Shown: piece after piece, positions 1 through 9,505 of the stretch
How positions within the stretch are numbered: the stretch's first letter is position 1
Layout: the number at the start of each line of letters is the position of its first letter
DNA from: Paracoccaceae bacterium
GTDB lineage: Bacteria; Pseudomonadota; Alphaproteobacteria; Rhodobacterales; Rhodobacteraceae
Direction of reading: 5' to 3'
Assembly (NCBI GenBank): GCA_030066905.1
Contig: JASJAR010000007.1
Location: 1 to 64,000 of the forward strand
Length of the DNA stretch: 64,000 nucleotides
Notes under the pieces: model-generated
Database searches by the model: none
Seen by the model: the letters and a program-made list of their open reading frames with translations, nothing else
What the model was told of the DNA's origin: nothing
Translations under genes and position numbers: made by a program

Positions 1-3
1 GGC

Positions 4-29
4 TGTTAGCGCCGATGTAAAAGTGACCC
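4..29 (+). repeat. IS21 left terminal inverted repeat
   Basis: The sequence begins TGTTAGCGCCGATGTAAAAG. It pairs with the right end at 1990-2015 with roughly six mismatches over 26 positions. Confidence 0.88.
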
Positions 30-88
30 GGGTCGTCGGTTAGAAAGGGACCCACCTGTTACGTTTCCCCCAAAAGACGGGGGAGCAG

Positions 89-1890
<1,802 letters not shown>

Positions 1891-1989
1891 ACCCACCGCC
1901 GCAGGCTGGGCCACGCTTGAGATATTTGAGGTCTCCGCGCGTCCCAGCCTGCTAATCGCCTAGGTGGGTCCCGTTTCAAACGGCCAAAC

Positions 1990-2015
1990 GGGGCACTTTT
2001 GAACCGGCGTTGACA
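1990..2015 (-). repeat. IS21 right terminal inverted repeat
   Basis: Read on the minus strand it begins TGTCAACGCCGGTTCAAAAG, the inverted partner of the left end at 4-29. The DNA after 2015 (AGCTGGCAG) is host sequence of the integrated element. Confidence 0.88.
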
Positions 2016-2279
2016 AGCTGGCAGCTGTGCGGTCGGTTGCGCCGGATGCGGCTGGCGATGGTCTGTCCACTTTCTGACCGCGTGAATCTCACCGCTTTGA
2101 TCGGAGCGGCTTGCATGAGGACGCCAATTCTCGCTCCGCGAGTTCCCTGGCCGAACGCGGCGCGCTCCTCAATGGCCTGCTCGCACCAAGCGACCGTGTT
2201 GACCATGAAGAGCGCGCCTGAAGCCTCCGGCCTGAAGGGAGGGCGTTAGCAAGCCACCCCAAACAAAGGAGATGAGAAC
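2016..2279. other. Gene-free stretch between IS21 and small plasmid-type gene
   Basis: I see no convincing complete gene here. A minus-strand reading frame opens at about 2206 and runs into the IS end near 2015 (MVNTVAWCEQAIEERAAF at its N-terminus). It could be the front part of a gene broken by the IS insertion, but I do not recognise it and there is no strong ribosome binding site. The last bases before 2280 hold a good Shine-Dalgarno sequence (AAAGGAG) for the next gene. Confidence 0.35.
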
Positions 2280-2516
2280 ATGGCACGCGAAAACACAAAT
2301 ACGACCCAGCACGAACCGAGCGCCCCCGACTATCTGGCCTGGCACGTCACGCAAAAAGGTGAGAAGGCCTTCTGGAACAAGGTCGGTGCGGCATGGGTAC
2401 ACAAAGACGGCAAGGGCTACACGCTGCAACTTGAGACTTGCCCGATCAATGGCCGGATCGTCCTGAGGGAGCCGCTGGAAGATACGCCCGAAGAGAAGAA
2501 AGAGGGCCGCGCCTAG
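2280..2516 (+). CDS. Small conserved hypothetical protein of mobile elements
   Basis: This 78-residue soluble protein has the core signature GAAWVHKDGKGYTLQLETCP followed by NGRIVLREP. From memory, small proteins of this pattern are common on alphaproteobacterial plasmids and integrative elements near relaxase genes. Their function is unknown. An AAAGGAGATGAGAAC Shine-Dalgarno region lies just upstream of the ATG. The tail is charged (EDTPEEKKEGRA). It sits on the same element as the relaxase downstream but on the opposite strand. Confidence 0.75.
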   Translation: MARENTNTTQHEPSAPDYLAWHVTQKGEKAFWNKVGAAWVHKDGKGYTLQLETCPINGRIVLREPLEDTPEEKKEGRA

Positions 2517-2597
2517 CGCCCCTCGGTTCTAATTCTGGACGGGCTACCGCAGCATCGCTACTGTTTCTATAATTCCAGCGCATGAATCGAGGTACAG

Positions 2598-3059
2598 ATG
2601 AGCCAAGAAGAAGAAAACGCGACTGATTTTGCTAAGCTATCGCTGGACGAATTGCTTAAGCAGATATTCTCCGAAACGAATGAGGCTACCGAGGCGCAAA
2701 AGAGAGGATACGCCCGTGTCTATGAACAGGCATATATTGAACTGACCGAAACCATGACCGGCGAAAAGCCGGAGAGCGGCCCTCCACCGGAGGAGGAATT
2801 TAAGGAAACGGCGCGCAAATTCATCGCCGATAATAGAGACTATCTTTACCAAAGAATTTGCGTGGAACTCGACTACTGCAACTGGAAAGATAAGACCGAT
2901 AACTGGTCATTACTAATTCGCGGCATATTGATTATTGTATCTATTCTTGCCGAATTTGGAACTCTCGGTCTTGCCACAGGCACATGGTTCATATTATCCG
3001 GCTTGCTCAACGAACTATGTAATTGCGACAACAAGGAGAGCGAAAGCACGCCAGCTTAA
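2598..3059 (+). CDS. Low-GC orphan protein with C-terminal membrane region
   Basis: I do not recognise this 153-residue protein. About the first 105 residues are acidic and soluble (starting MSQEEENATDFAKLSLDELL). Residues about 106-142 are strongly hydrophobic (LLIRGILIIVSILAEFGTLG and the following stretch), which suggests one or two membrane passes. The end is cysteine-rich (NELCNCDNKES). Base composition is clearly more AT-rich than the surrounding mobilization genes and the chromosome beyond 5458, a sign of recent acquisition as element cargo. The gene converges on 3061-3291 with one base between the stops. Confidence 0.65.
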   Translation: MSQEEENATDFAKLSLDELLKQIFSETNEATEAQKRGYARVYEQAYIELTETMTGEKPESGPPPEEEFKETARKFIADNRDYLYQRICVELDYCNWKDKTDNWSLLIRGILIIVSILAEFGTLGLATGTWFILSGLLNELCNCDNKESESTPA

Positions 3060-3060
3060 C

Positions 3061-3291
3061 TTATAGGCCTAGCGCTTCAAACCGCGGCTTCCAAATCGGT
3101 TGCCCTTTTGCCGCATTCTGCCAACGATTGACCTGACCGGCCGTGTACCCCGCCATAACCAGTCCGAATGCAGCGAAGGGCAGCGAGCCAGTAGAAAGCA
3201 TAAAGACCGACAATGCTGCCCCCATAGTTGCGTTCCATCCGGGCCCGCTCTTTCCGAAACTACTTCTATTAAAGTAATCTTTGATGTTCAT
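3061..3291 (-). CDS. Small membrane protein, unknown function
   Basis: This 76-residue protein has a hydrophilic N-terminus with MNIKDYFNRSSFGKSGPGWN and a hydrophobic middle (GAALSVFMLSTGSLPFAAFG and onward), compatible with one or two membrane spans. A near-perfect Shine-Dalgarno sequence (AAAAGGAGGAATTT) precedes the ATG, which is the main evidence that it is real. It is transcribed toward 2598-3059, and the two stop codons are separated by a single base. It may be cargo of the mobilizable element. I cannot assign a role. Confidence 0.7.
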   Translation of the reverse strand: MNIKDYFNRSSFGKSGPGWNATMGAALSVFMLSTGSLPFAAFGLVMAGYTAGQVNRWQNAAKGQPIWKPRFEALGL

Positions 3292-3373
3292 AAATTCCTC
3301 CTTTTAATAAGGATCCGAATTTATTGAATTAAACGCCGAAAATCAAGAGATTAATTATTTGCCCGATCATTAC

Positions 3374-4699
3374 TCAAGGCTCGAAATCCCGCCTCTGGCG
3401 GTTTCGCTGATCACGGTTACGCCTACGGCTTTGCCGTTCCTCACGTCGCCGCTCACGAACGCGCTCGCGCCGCTCTTCGCGTTCCTCGCGCTGCGGCATC
3501 TGATATTGCGTAATGTCCGCACGCAGACGCAACAGCTCTGAGCGAGAAGCTACGCGCTGCGCCTTGATTTCGCGCTGCAACGCTTGCCGCTCTTCGAGCT
3601 GCTTGAAGACGAGCGCATCTTTTTCTGCGCGGTCACGCTGGTAGGCTTGCAGGGTCTCGCGTTCGTTTTGTGCTTTGACCTTGGCGTAGCGTCCGGTGAT
3701 CCGGTGCCAGATACCCGAGAAGCCTTTGGGAAGACGGGCAGACCGTATGTTGGTTTCTGCCTGCCAGCGCTGATCGATCTGCGCCCAACGTTCTTCGCGT
3801 TCCGCTCTTTGGCGTGCGACCAGTTCCGTCTTGCGGAAGGCCATCAGCGCCAGGCGCTGTTTTGAGTCCCGCTCAGTTTCGGTGATGAACGCCTTGAGCC
3901 TTTCGGTCATGCCGTTCGCGATCTCGGCCTTGACCTCATCGAGTGAGCGCAGCTGATTGCGATCACCAAGCCTTGTTTCGATGTCTTTTGTCTTTGCGCC
4001 GGTATAGCGGGCAAGCGCAAAGACCTCGCCGCGATAATCGACAGCAACGAACCCGCGTCGATCACCTCGGGCCAGCCAGAAGCCCCGTTCTTTCAGGGCG
4101 CGCTCTAACGAAGCGCGATTGTCCGACGCGTTCCAGCATTGCTGGAAGACTGCTTTGATCTCTTTGGGATCGACACCTGCGCGCTTAGCTTGTTGCCATT
4201 CCTCGCGCGTGAAGTTCAGCGGATCGCGTAGAGCGCGATCCTGCAAGCCGCGCGGCATGTCCCAGCCGTGTTCCAGGAAGAGCTGACGCGACACATCGCG
4301 TAGCTTCATTTTGTAGTGCGGTAGATTGATTGCTCGCATCTTTTCGTGGTCGATTCTTGACCAGACGGCATGGGCGTGCCTGCGTCCGTCCTTTTCATGG
4401 AAGACGATGGCGCGGGGCTGATCTTCTAAGCCCATCTTGCGTTCGACTTCTGCAATCGCACGCTCGAAAGCAGCCGCGCTGACTTGCTCATTTTCAGGCG
4501 GGTTCAGACTGATCGAAAATAGATGATTATGACAGCGCGTGCCGCTGGCAATTGCTTCGGCTTCTTGAAAGGCAGAGACCAGATCATCGCTGGCAAAACC
4601 GCGAACGTCATGCAGCTCGACATGATCGTTATCCCGATCTGCCAGCAGATAACGCGCAAGCTGGGGGGCATCGCCCCGTTCTTTGGCTTTGATGATCAC
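3374..4699 (-). CDS. Relaxase of the VirD2/MobA (MOBP) type
   Basis: This is the DNA-nicking enzyme that starts conjugative transfer at oriT. The N-terminal relaxase domain (about residues 1-240) has a candidate catalytic tyrosine at Y17 (ARYLLA). The metal-binding three-histidine motif is H101, H108 and H110 in HEKDGRRHAHAVWSRID. The C-terminal third is highly charged and coiled (runs rich in R, E and Q), ending in an arginine-rich tail that could contact DNA or a coupling protein. The length of 441 residues is short for a conjugative relaxase but usual for mobilizable elements. It overlaps mobC by four bases. No type IV secretion genes are present, so transfer would need a helper. Confidence 0.9.
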   Translation of the reverse strand: MIIKAKERGDAPQLARYLLADRDNDHVELHDVRGFASDDLVSAFQEAEAIASGTRCHNHLFSISLNPPENEQVSAAAFERAIAEVERKMGLEDQPRAIVFHEKDGRRHAHAVWSRIDHEKMRAINLPHYKMKLRDVSRQLFLEHGWDMPRGLQDRALRDPLNFTREEWQQAKRAGVDPKEIKAVFQQCWNASDNRASLERALKERGFWLARGDRRGFVAVDYRGEVFALARYTGAKTKDIETRLGDRNQLRSLDEVKAEIANGMTERLKAFITETERDSKQRLALMAFRKTELVARQRAEREERWAQIDQRWQAETNIRSARLPKGFSGIWHRITGRYAKVKAQNERETLQAYQRDRAEKDALVFKQLEERQALQREIKAQRVASRSELLRLRADITQYQMPQREEREERRERVRERRREERQSRRRNRDQRNRQRRDFEP

Positions 4700-5127
4700 G
4701 GCTCACCTCCGCGCTTTGGATCGAGCGCCCGAACCAGTTCTTTGCGCATCGCTGTGACATCGCGGCAGGCTTGCTGAAGATCGGATTCGATTTCCGGTGT
4801 GACCGGTAGCGATCCGGTGTTCACGGCCTTTGCGAGCTGGTTCAGGTTCGATGACAGCCGCGAACCGCCCAGAGCCCCCAGAACGCGTCCAAGCGCCTCC
4901 TGGTCCTGCACAGGGCGATTGCCACTCTTTTTGCGGGGTGAGACATTCTCACCAAAAAGCTGCGCGCGGATATAGGCCCCCAAGGGCCGCCCCGCAGCAT
5001 CCTGCTCCAGTCTGGCCCGTTCTTCATAGGTCAGACGCAACGAAAAGGGCGGCGGATACTTCTTCTTATCCGGCTTGGTTGGCTGAACTTGCGCTACTGC
5101 ACTGAAATTACGGCTTAAATTCGTCAT
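4696..5127 (-). CDS. mobC: Relaxosome accessory protein MobC
   Basis: This 143-residue basic protein looks like MobC family members, which bind oriT and help the relaxase open the strands. The segment PFSLRLTYEERARLEQDAAG resembles the ribbon-helix-helix start of these proteins. The C-terminal half (RLSSNLNQLAKAVNTGSLPV) carries the typical NLNQLAK signature. It is first in a two-gene operon with the relaxase, with a four-base ATGA overlap. The region just upstream holds several inverted repeats, consistent with autoregulation and with oriT. Confidence 0.87.
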   Translation of the reverse strand: MTNLSRNFSAVAQVQPTKPDKKKYPPPFSLRLTYEERARLEQDAAGRPLGAYIRAQLFGENVSPRKKSGNRPVQDQEALGRVLGALGGSRLSSNLNQLAKAVNTGSLPVTPEIESDLQQACRDVTAMRKELVRALDPKRGGEP

Positions 5128-5230
5128 CGCCGCACCTCAGACTCGTAGAGTCTATAGATGCGAGATGGCGTTCCCACTCTTCCAGAGTATCAAGGAGAGA
5201 GTTCAAACTTTCTCTCTCCAGCAGCACCAG
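5128..5230. other. Candidate oriT: cluster of inverted repeats upstream of mobC
   Basis: Three short inverted repeats are packed together: AGACTC/GAGTCT at 5139-5153, ACTCT/AGAGT at 5176-5188 and GGAGAGA/TCTCTCC at 5194-5219. Origins of transfer of mobilizable elements usually lie directly upstream of mobC-relaxase operons and contain such repeats. I cannot identify the nick site from sequence alone. The repeats could instead be MobC operators. Confidence 0.45.
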
Positions 5231-5413
5231 ATTTACCCGAAAAAACAGAGCCTTGCCGAACATTCCGAAACGACGTCCGCGCCAAAACCTGTAGAACGAT
5301 GCAGGAACGCGCAAGACCTTGTGCGAAGCTCTCGTACAAATCCGGTACAGAGCGCCCGGTCGAAACGTCGCAAGTGTCAGAAACGAATAGGTGAAAGCGA
5401 TGATGGAGCATCA

Positions 5414-5458
5414 CTCGTAAGGGTAAGGTCGGGAGTTCGAGTCTCTCTGGGGGCACCA
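5414..5458 (+). other. 3' tRNA fragment: likely attachment site at the element's right end
   Basis: The sequence reads from an anticodon-loop-like CTCGTAA through a T-arm (GGGAG, loop TTCGAGT, CTCTC at 5431-5447) to an acceptor strand TGGGGGC and ACCA at 5455-5458. The 5' half of a tRNA (D-arm, GCCCCC acceptor strand) is absent upstream. A lone 3' tRNA half is what a tyrosine recombinase leaves at the distal end of an element integrated into a tRNA gene. The loop suggests tRNA-Thr(CGU), tentatively. The intact tRNA should lie left of the window. Confidence 0.72.
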
Positions 5459-5620
5459 GCGAACACTGACCTACCGCTAGCGGCTGCCTGAGGCCATCGT
5501 TTCCGTCGGCCTACCGCCCGCTGCTACTCGGGGCCGTTTCCGTTGGCCGATGGCCTGCGGCCGTTTGAGGCCGTGGATGGCTGCGGTTTTTCCTCGCGCC
5601 CGCACCATACGTTCCCGGGG

Positions 5621-6775
5621 TCATTGCGGCCCTGGGGTGTCCCTGTCGGGCTTTTCGCCTGCACCTTTCTGCCCGGACGGACCGCCACCGTCCGGCGGGC
5701 GGGGCGGGACCGGGTGCGGCCCCTCCCCTGCGCGAGGCTCCGCCTTGGCAATCGCCGCGTCGCCCGATCCACCCCCCGATGCCTCGCCGCGTCGGAGACC
5801 GCTGGCATCGTTGAGGATCTGAAGGATCACCGCGATGAGGTTCAGAATTGCGAAGACGGCGAGAAAGAGCGGGCTCGTGATTGCGGTATCGACCCAGTCG
5901 GGGCGGATCGTGGCGGGCTCGCGGAGGCCGAAATGGGCCAGGCGGAGTTCGGTCTTGCCCGGTGCAGAGACCATGACGACCGAGAAGCCGGCCAGCGAGT
6001 TGTCGAAGTCCTCCGCGGTCGGTGTGATATGGCCCCAGACGAGCGCGGGCCGCCCGAGGCGGAAATCGGTCACCTGAACCTCCGCGCCAAGGGAAAACGA
6101 GCCGGATTTGACGACTTCGGTGATCCTGTGCAGCGGAATGTAGTCGTAGACCGGCGAGGTCTGGCGGGCTTCCCAACGGCCCGATTGCAGGTAGTGAACC
6201 GAACCCGGCCCGATGTCTTCGCCAAGCGTTGCGGCGGCCTGGAACGGGAGCGCCCCGGTCGCCCGCCAGTCAGCGTCGGCGACGACGATGACCGACCCCG
6301 GCACGATGCCATGCGCATCGGCGGGGACTGACGGTTCGCGTTCGCAACGCTCCGCGCGGTCCTCCTCGGGGGCCGGCTCGAGGACCGACACGACGAGCGC
6401 GCCATCGACATCGCTCTGAACCGAGACCCGCGCGCCGCAGGACCAGGTGAGGGTGACCTCGCCGCCGGCCTCCACCGGTGTCTCGAAGAGCATCGGATTG
6501 CAGACCGGCGGGGCCGCATCCTGGCCCGACCCGGTCGCCGTGAAATCCGGTGTTTCCAGCGGGTTGCAGACCGTGGCCTTCGGAAAGTTCCAGGTATTGG
6601 CGTCGCCGCCGAAGGCAAGCTCCGCATAGGAGGTCTCGGCTTCGACCAGAAAACTCCGCTCGACGAAGACCATCCCGGCGACGGCAAAAACGAGCGACAA
6701 AAGCAGCGCCGCGAGCACCACCGGCGACCGCGCGATGCGCCGGATCGCCAGGACCGCAAATCGGAACCGCCCCAT
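5621..6775 (-). CDS. Hypothetical membrane-anchored protein
   Basis: I do not recognise this 384-residue protein. A membrane helix is clear at about residues 18-38 (VVLAALLLSLVFAVAGMVFV). A second lies near 300-322 (LFLAVFAILNLIAVILQI). The roughly 260 residues between them contain a few cysteines, suggesting a folded domain on the outer face. The C-terminal tail of about 60 residues is rich in glycine and proline and probably disordered. It is the second gene of a two-gene minus-strand unit, eight bases after the exported protein at 6784-7479, so the two may act together in the envelope. Confidence 0.65.
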   Translation of the reverse strand: MGRFRFAVLAIRRIARSPVVLAALLLSLVFAVAGMVFVERSFLVEAETSYAELAFGGDANTWNFPKATVCNPLETPDFTATGSGQDAAPPVCNPMLFETPVEAGGEVTLTWSCGARVSVQSDVDGALVVSVLEPAPEEDRAERCEREPSVPADAHGIVPGSVIVVADADWRATGALPFQAAATLGEDIGPGSVHYLQSGRWEARQTSPVYDYIPLHRITEVVKSGSFSLGAEVQVTDFRLGRPALVWGHITPTAEDFDNSLAGFSVVMVSAPGKTELRLAHFGLREPATIRPDWVDTAITSPLFLAVFAILNLIAVILQILNDASGLRRGEASGGGSGDAAIAKAEPRAGEGPHPVPPRPPDGGGPSGQKGAGEKPDRDTPGPQ

Positions 6776-6783
6776 CGCCCCGG

Positions 6784-7479
6784 TCAGCCGGCCGGCAGGA
6801 ACAGGGTGATCGCCGTCTCAGGCGCAGGTTGGCGGTTGATCATGCGATGAATAAGAAGGTCCAGTTCCCCCGTCTCGCCGCCCACGGGCAGGTCGCAGAT
6901 CGTGTCATAGGCCGAACGCACCTCGATCTCGACCGGCTCGCAGCGCACCGAGCCACCGCTGTCAAGGAGCTGGACAAATACCGCATCGGCACGAAAGGAA
7001 TTGATCAGCAACGTCACGTTGCTGGCCCGTTCTTCGGCCCAGTTGGCGACCATCAACGTGTCCGACCGGGTATCGCAGTCCCCCCGGGCGATGGAGGCGG
7101 TGATCTCGTAGCCCGACAATTCGGCGAGAAAGGCGTCGTGCTCGGTGGGATAGACCACCTCGGACATTGGATCGCCCGCCCCCGTCCCGCCGTCCCCGGG
7201 GTTGTAGGTGTAGGGGTTCTCCGCGTCGTAGAGCCCGTTCGCGGTCACGACCCGGATGCAGACCGGCTCGTCGGCCTCGAGCTTCGGAAGAAGAGCCGCA
7301 AAGCCCATATCCTGGGGTCGTTTCCAATGCATCTGGGCCCCCACGACGACGGCGCCCGAGATTTCCGCACTGTCCCGCAAAGTCTCGTTGAACTCGGTTC
7401 CGACGAGTTCCAAGCTCTGGGCGCCGGCCGGGCTTGCGACCATCAGGGCTGCCAGAACCGCGACAGGGAGAATGTACAT
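6784..7479 (-). CDS. Hypothetical exported protein
   Basis: This 231-residue protein starts with a typical signal peptide (MYILPVAVLAALMVASPAGA, cleavage after AGA-Q). The mature part has several cysteines (PVCIRV, GDCDTRS, VRCEPVE, DTICDLP) that may form disulfides in the periplasm. No family is recognised. The start ATG at 7477-7479 lies in the palindrome ATGTACAT at 7472-7479, which also offers an ATG to the divergent protease gene. A GAGG element five bases upstream supports this start. Its promoter must lie inside the coding region of the divergent gene. Confidence 0.7.
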   Translation of the reverse strand: MYILPVAVLAALMVASPAGAQSLELVGTEFNETLRDSAEISGAVVVGAQMHWKRPQDMGFAALLPKLEADEPVCIRVVTANGLYDAENPYTYNPGDGGTGAGDPMSEVVYPTEHDAFLAELSGYEITASIARGDCDTRSDTLMVANWAEERASNVTLLINSFRADAVFVQLLDSGGSVRCEPVEIEVRSAYDTICDLPVGGETGELDLLIHRMINRQPAPETAITLFLPAG

Positions 7480-7480
7480 C

Positions 7481-8566
7481 GTGCCTCAACCGTTCCCGAA
7501 CCACCTTGGACTTGCGCTCAGCCTAGCGGGTTTTCTCTTCTGCGCCAATCTGGTGTCGGCACAATCGGTGCGGATCGAGAACCAGTCCGGCGAGTTCGGG
7601 TTCGGCTGGATGTTCGACCATCGCGGGACCTGTTACGTGGTGCTGCCGGAACATGTTGCGGGGGACCCGGAGACGGATTTTCTCCTGACCCTGCGCACCG
7701 CGGCTCCCGTGGCCAACGGCAGCGCGACGGTGATCCGGCCGTTCTGGGAGGGGATCGATCTGGCTTTGGCCGTCGCGCGCGGCGGGATCGTGCCGCGCTG
7801 CGTCGAAACCATCGACCGGCTCAGGGCCCCGGCCACGGCGCGGCGGGCGACGCGGGCGCAACTCGAACGGGTGCTCGACACCGGCGAAATCGACCGCACG
7901 CCGATCACCATTCAGGACCGCGAGTATCTGCGCTTCTTTGCCGGGGTCGATACCGGGGAGACCGACATCGCCCAAGGCACGTCGGGCGCCTTCGCGTTCG
8001 TCGGCGACGCGCCCATCGGTATGGCGATCCGGTCCGACGACGACAGCCGCGCCGAGTTTATGCGGATCGAGGAGATCGCGATGAATGTCGAGCGCTATCT
8101 CTCCGAACATGGCACGGTGTTTCAGACGAGCCCGGCTCCGGCGCTGCCCGCCCCGGGGACGGACGGCCTGCCCCTTCTGCTCGACACCTCCAGCCTGCCG
8201 CCGGTGAACCCGGCCTTCCCGGCCGAAGCCGTGCTCGGCCAGGGGCTCTTCGTCTTCGAGGCGAGCCGGCCGCTGGAGCTGACGTTCCGGATCGTGGCCG
8301 AAGCCAGCGTCGGGCTGTCGCGCCTTCTCGTCACCGCGCCGACCGATGCCGGCTACGGCTTTCCACGCGACATCAAGGTCGAGTTCAGCCCGTTCGCCGA
8401 TGGCAGCCGCTGGTTCGGCTTCGGGACGTTTCAGATGGCCGCCGACGGGGTGCTCGATACCGGCGCGATCCAGCCGCGAAACGCCCGGGCGATCCGCCTG
8501 ACGGTGCTGAACGTCTGGGGGGAGAACCCCGTCGCCATCGGAGCCGTCGCCGCGTTCGGGGGATAG
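7481..8566 (+). CDS. Exported trypsin-like serine protease with C-terminal beta domain
   Basis: A signal peptide (LGLALSLAGFLFCANLVSA) precedes a chymotrypsin-fold domain. The catalytic triad is visible as H58 in VLPEHVA, D93 in GIDLALA and S168 in QGTSGAFAF. The motif GTSGA replaces the usual GDSGG. Residues about 235-361 form a second domain (LELTFRIVAEASVGLSRLLV and after) of unknown, probably beta-sheet, type. The GTG at 7481 is preferred because AGGGAG lies ten bases before it; an ATG at 7472 is possible. Part of the same C-terminal domain is repeated as a relic just downstream. The substrate is unknown. Confidence 0.7.
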   Translation: MPQPFPNHLGLALSLAGFLFCANLVSAQSVRIENQSGEFGFGWMFDHRGTCYVVLPEHVAGDPETDFLLTLRTAAPVANGSATVIRPFWEGIDLALAVARGGIVPRCVETIDRLRAPATARRATRAQLERVLDTGEIDRTPITIQDREYLRFFAGVDTGETDIAQGTSGAFAFVGDAPIGMAIRSDDDSRAEFMRIEEIAMNVERYLSEHGTVFQTSPAPALPAPGTDGLPLLLDTSSLPPVNPAFPAEAVLGQGLFVFEASRPLELTFRIVAEASVGLSRLLVTAPTDAGYGFPRDIKVEFSPFADGSRWFGFGTFQMAADGVLDTGAIQPRNARAIRLTVLNVWGENPVAIGAVAAFGG

Positions 8567-8589
8567 GGTGCGAAGGGCTCGGCTTAAAC

Positions 8590-8790
8590 GACGAGGGTCG
8601 GTTCCCGCCCTATTCGGATCTGCGGCAATGGTTTCGCTTCGGCACCGGCACCTACCAGATGGCGCCGGACGGTGTGCTCGACACCGGCGACGGCTCCGGC
8701 CGCGTCATGAAGTTCGTGCGGCTCACCGTTTTCAAAACCTGGGGCGGCGGGCCGACGGCGATCGACCGGATAGGCGGGTTCGGCGGTTAG
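8590..8790 (+). pseudogene. Relic copy of the protease C-terminal domain
   Basis: After the protease stop the sequence again encodes the end of its last domain. FGTGTYQMAPDGVLDTG matches FGTFQMAADGVLDTG in the intact gene, and RLTVFKTWGGGPTAIDRIGG matches RLTVLNVWGENPVAIGAVAA. The relic has no start codon or ribosome binding site, so it looks like the remains of a partial tandem duplication or of a second, deleted paralogue. Its TAG stop overlaps the end of the convergent gene at 8787-9401. Confidence 0.75.
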
Positions 8791-9401
8791 TCGAGAAGCT
8801 TGACCGTCAGCGGCACGGGCTCGGGCACCTGATAGAGCGTGGCCGACCCTTCGAGTGCGCCGGTGGCCCCTGGCACCACGCGCCCGGTCATCCAGCCCTC
8901 GTTCTGGAGGATGATGCCGTCGCTGTTGACGGTCACGAAGCAATCCTTGCCCGAAGCCAGCATGTAGCAGCCCCGCTCGGGGTTGTAGTCGCCGACCTGC
9001 ATCCGCCAGAAACCAATCCGCTCTGCCGTGATCGTGGCGTTGGCCCCGGTCATCCGCTGGGTGAAGTAGCGTTCGTTCGCCGCAGCACCGTCGAACCGGA
9101 GCGACAGGACCGGTTTGCTCTTGAGAAAGGCCTCGACGGCGGTGCGCCTGACGGTCGGATTGGTCGACAAAAGCCCGAATTCGAGCGCCATCCGCGTGAG
9201 ATCGCGGTCGCCGCTTTCGAGCATGATCTCCATCGCCGCAAGCGACCGGGCCGGGTCCGGGTCGTTGAGAAGCTCCGCAAAGGGGTTCTGCGCGTTGACC
9301 CGTTCGTCTACGAGGGCCCTGAGTTCTTCGGGGGTCAGCGATTGGGCCGCCAGGGGCGTGGCGACAAGGCAGAGGGCGGCAAGGGCAAATCTCAGGACCA
9401 T
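8787..9401 (-). CDS. Hypothetical exported protein
   Basis: This protein of about 204 residues begins with a signal peptide (MVLRFALAALCLVATPLAAQ). I chose this internal ATG because a GGAG sits seven bases upstream; an upstream ATG would add a charged, cysteine-containing extension before the signal. The first mature part is helical (LTPEELRALVDERVNAQNPF). A second part contains two cysteines (ERGCYMLASGKDCFV) and looks beta-rich. I do not recognise a family. It converges on the protease relic and is the fourth protein in this block predicted to be exported or membrane-anchored. Confidence 0.65.
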   Translation of the reverse strand: MVLRFALAALCLVATPLAAQSLTPEELRALVDERVNAQNPFAELLNDPDPARSLAAMEIMLESGDRDLTRMALEFGLLSTNPTVRRTAVEAFLKSKPVLSLRFDGAAANERYFTQRMTGANATITAERIGFWRMQVGDYNPERGCYMLASGKDCFVTVNSDGIILQNEGWMTGRVVPGATGALEGSATLYQVPEPVPLTVKLLD

Positions 9402-9505
9402 CAGGGTTCTCCGGCAACGATTACACCAAACGGGGCGCGCCATTCGTCACGCTCCGAACCGGACGTTACCCGATAGAAAGCCCCCGACAAGCTCCGGTTG
9501 CAGCC

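Noticed and set aside
5414..5458. A functional complete tRNA gene
   Set aside because: No D-arm or 5' acceptor strand precedes the T-arm; the anticodon stem does not pair, so only a 3' remnant is present.
5165..5491. 108-codon frame covering the tRNA fragment
   Set aside because: It spans the oriT candidate and the structural RNA remnant and has no good ribosome binding site.
6550..8790. Very long plus-strand open frame (about 746 codons) across 6550-8790
   Set aside because: It runs antisense to two exported-protein genes and out of frame with the protease; composition is arginine- and proline-rich as in high-GC shadow frames. Only its last part is meaningful, as the domain relic.
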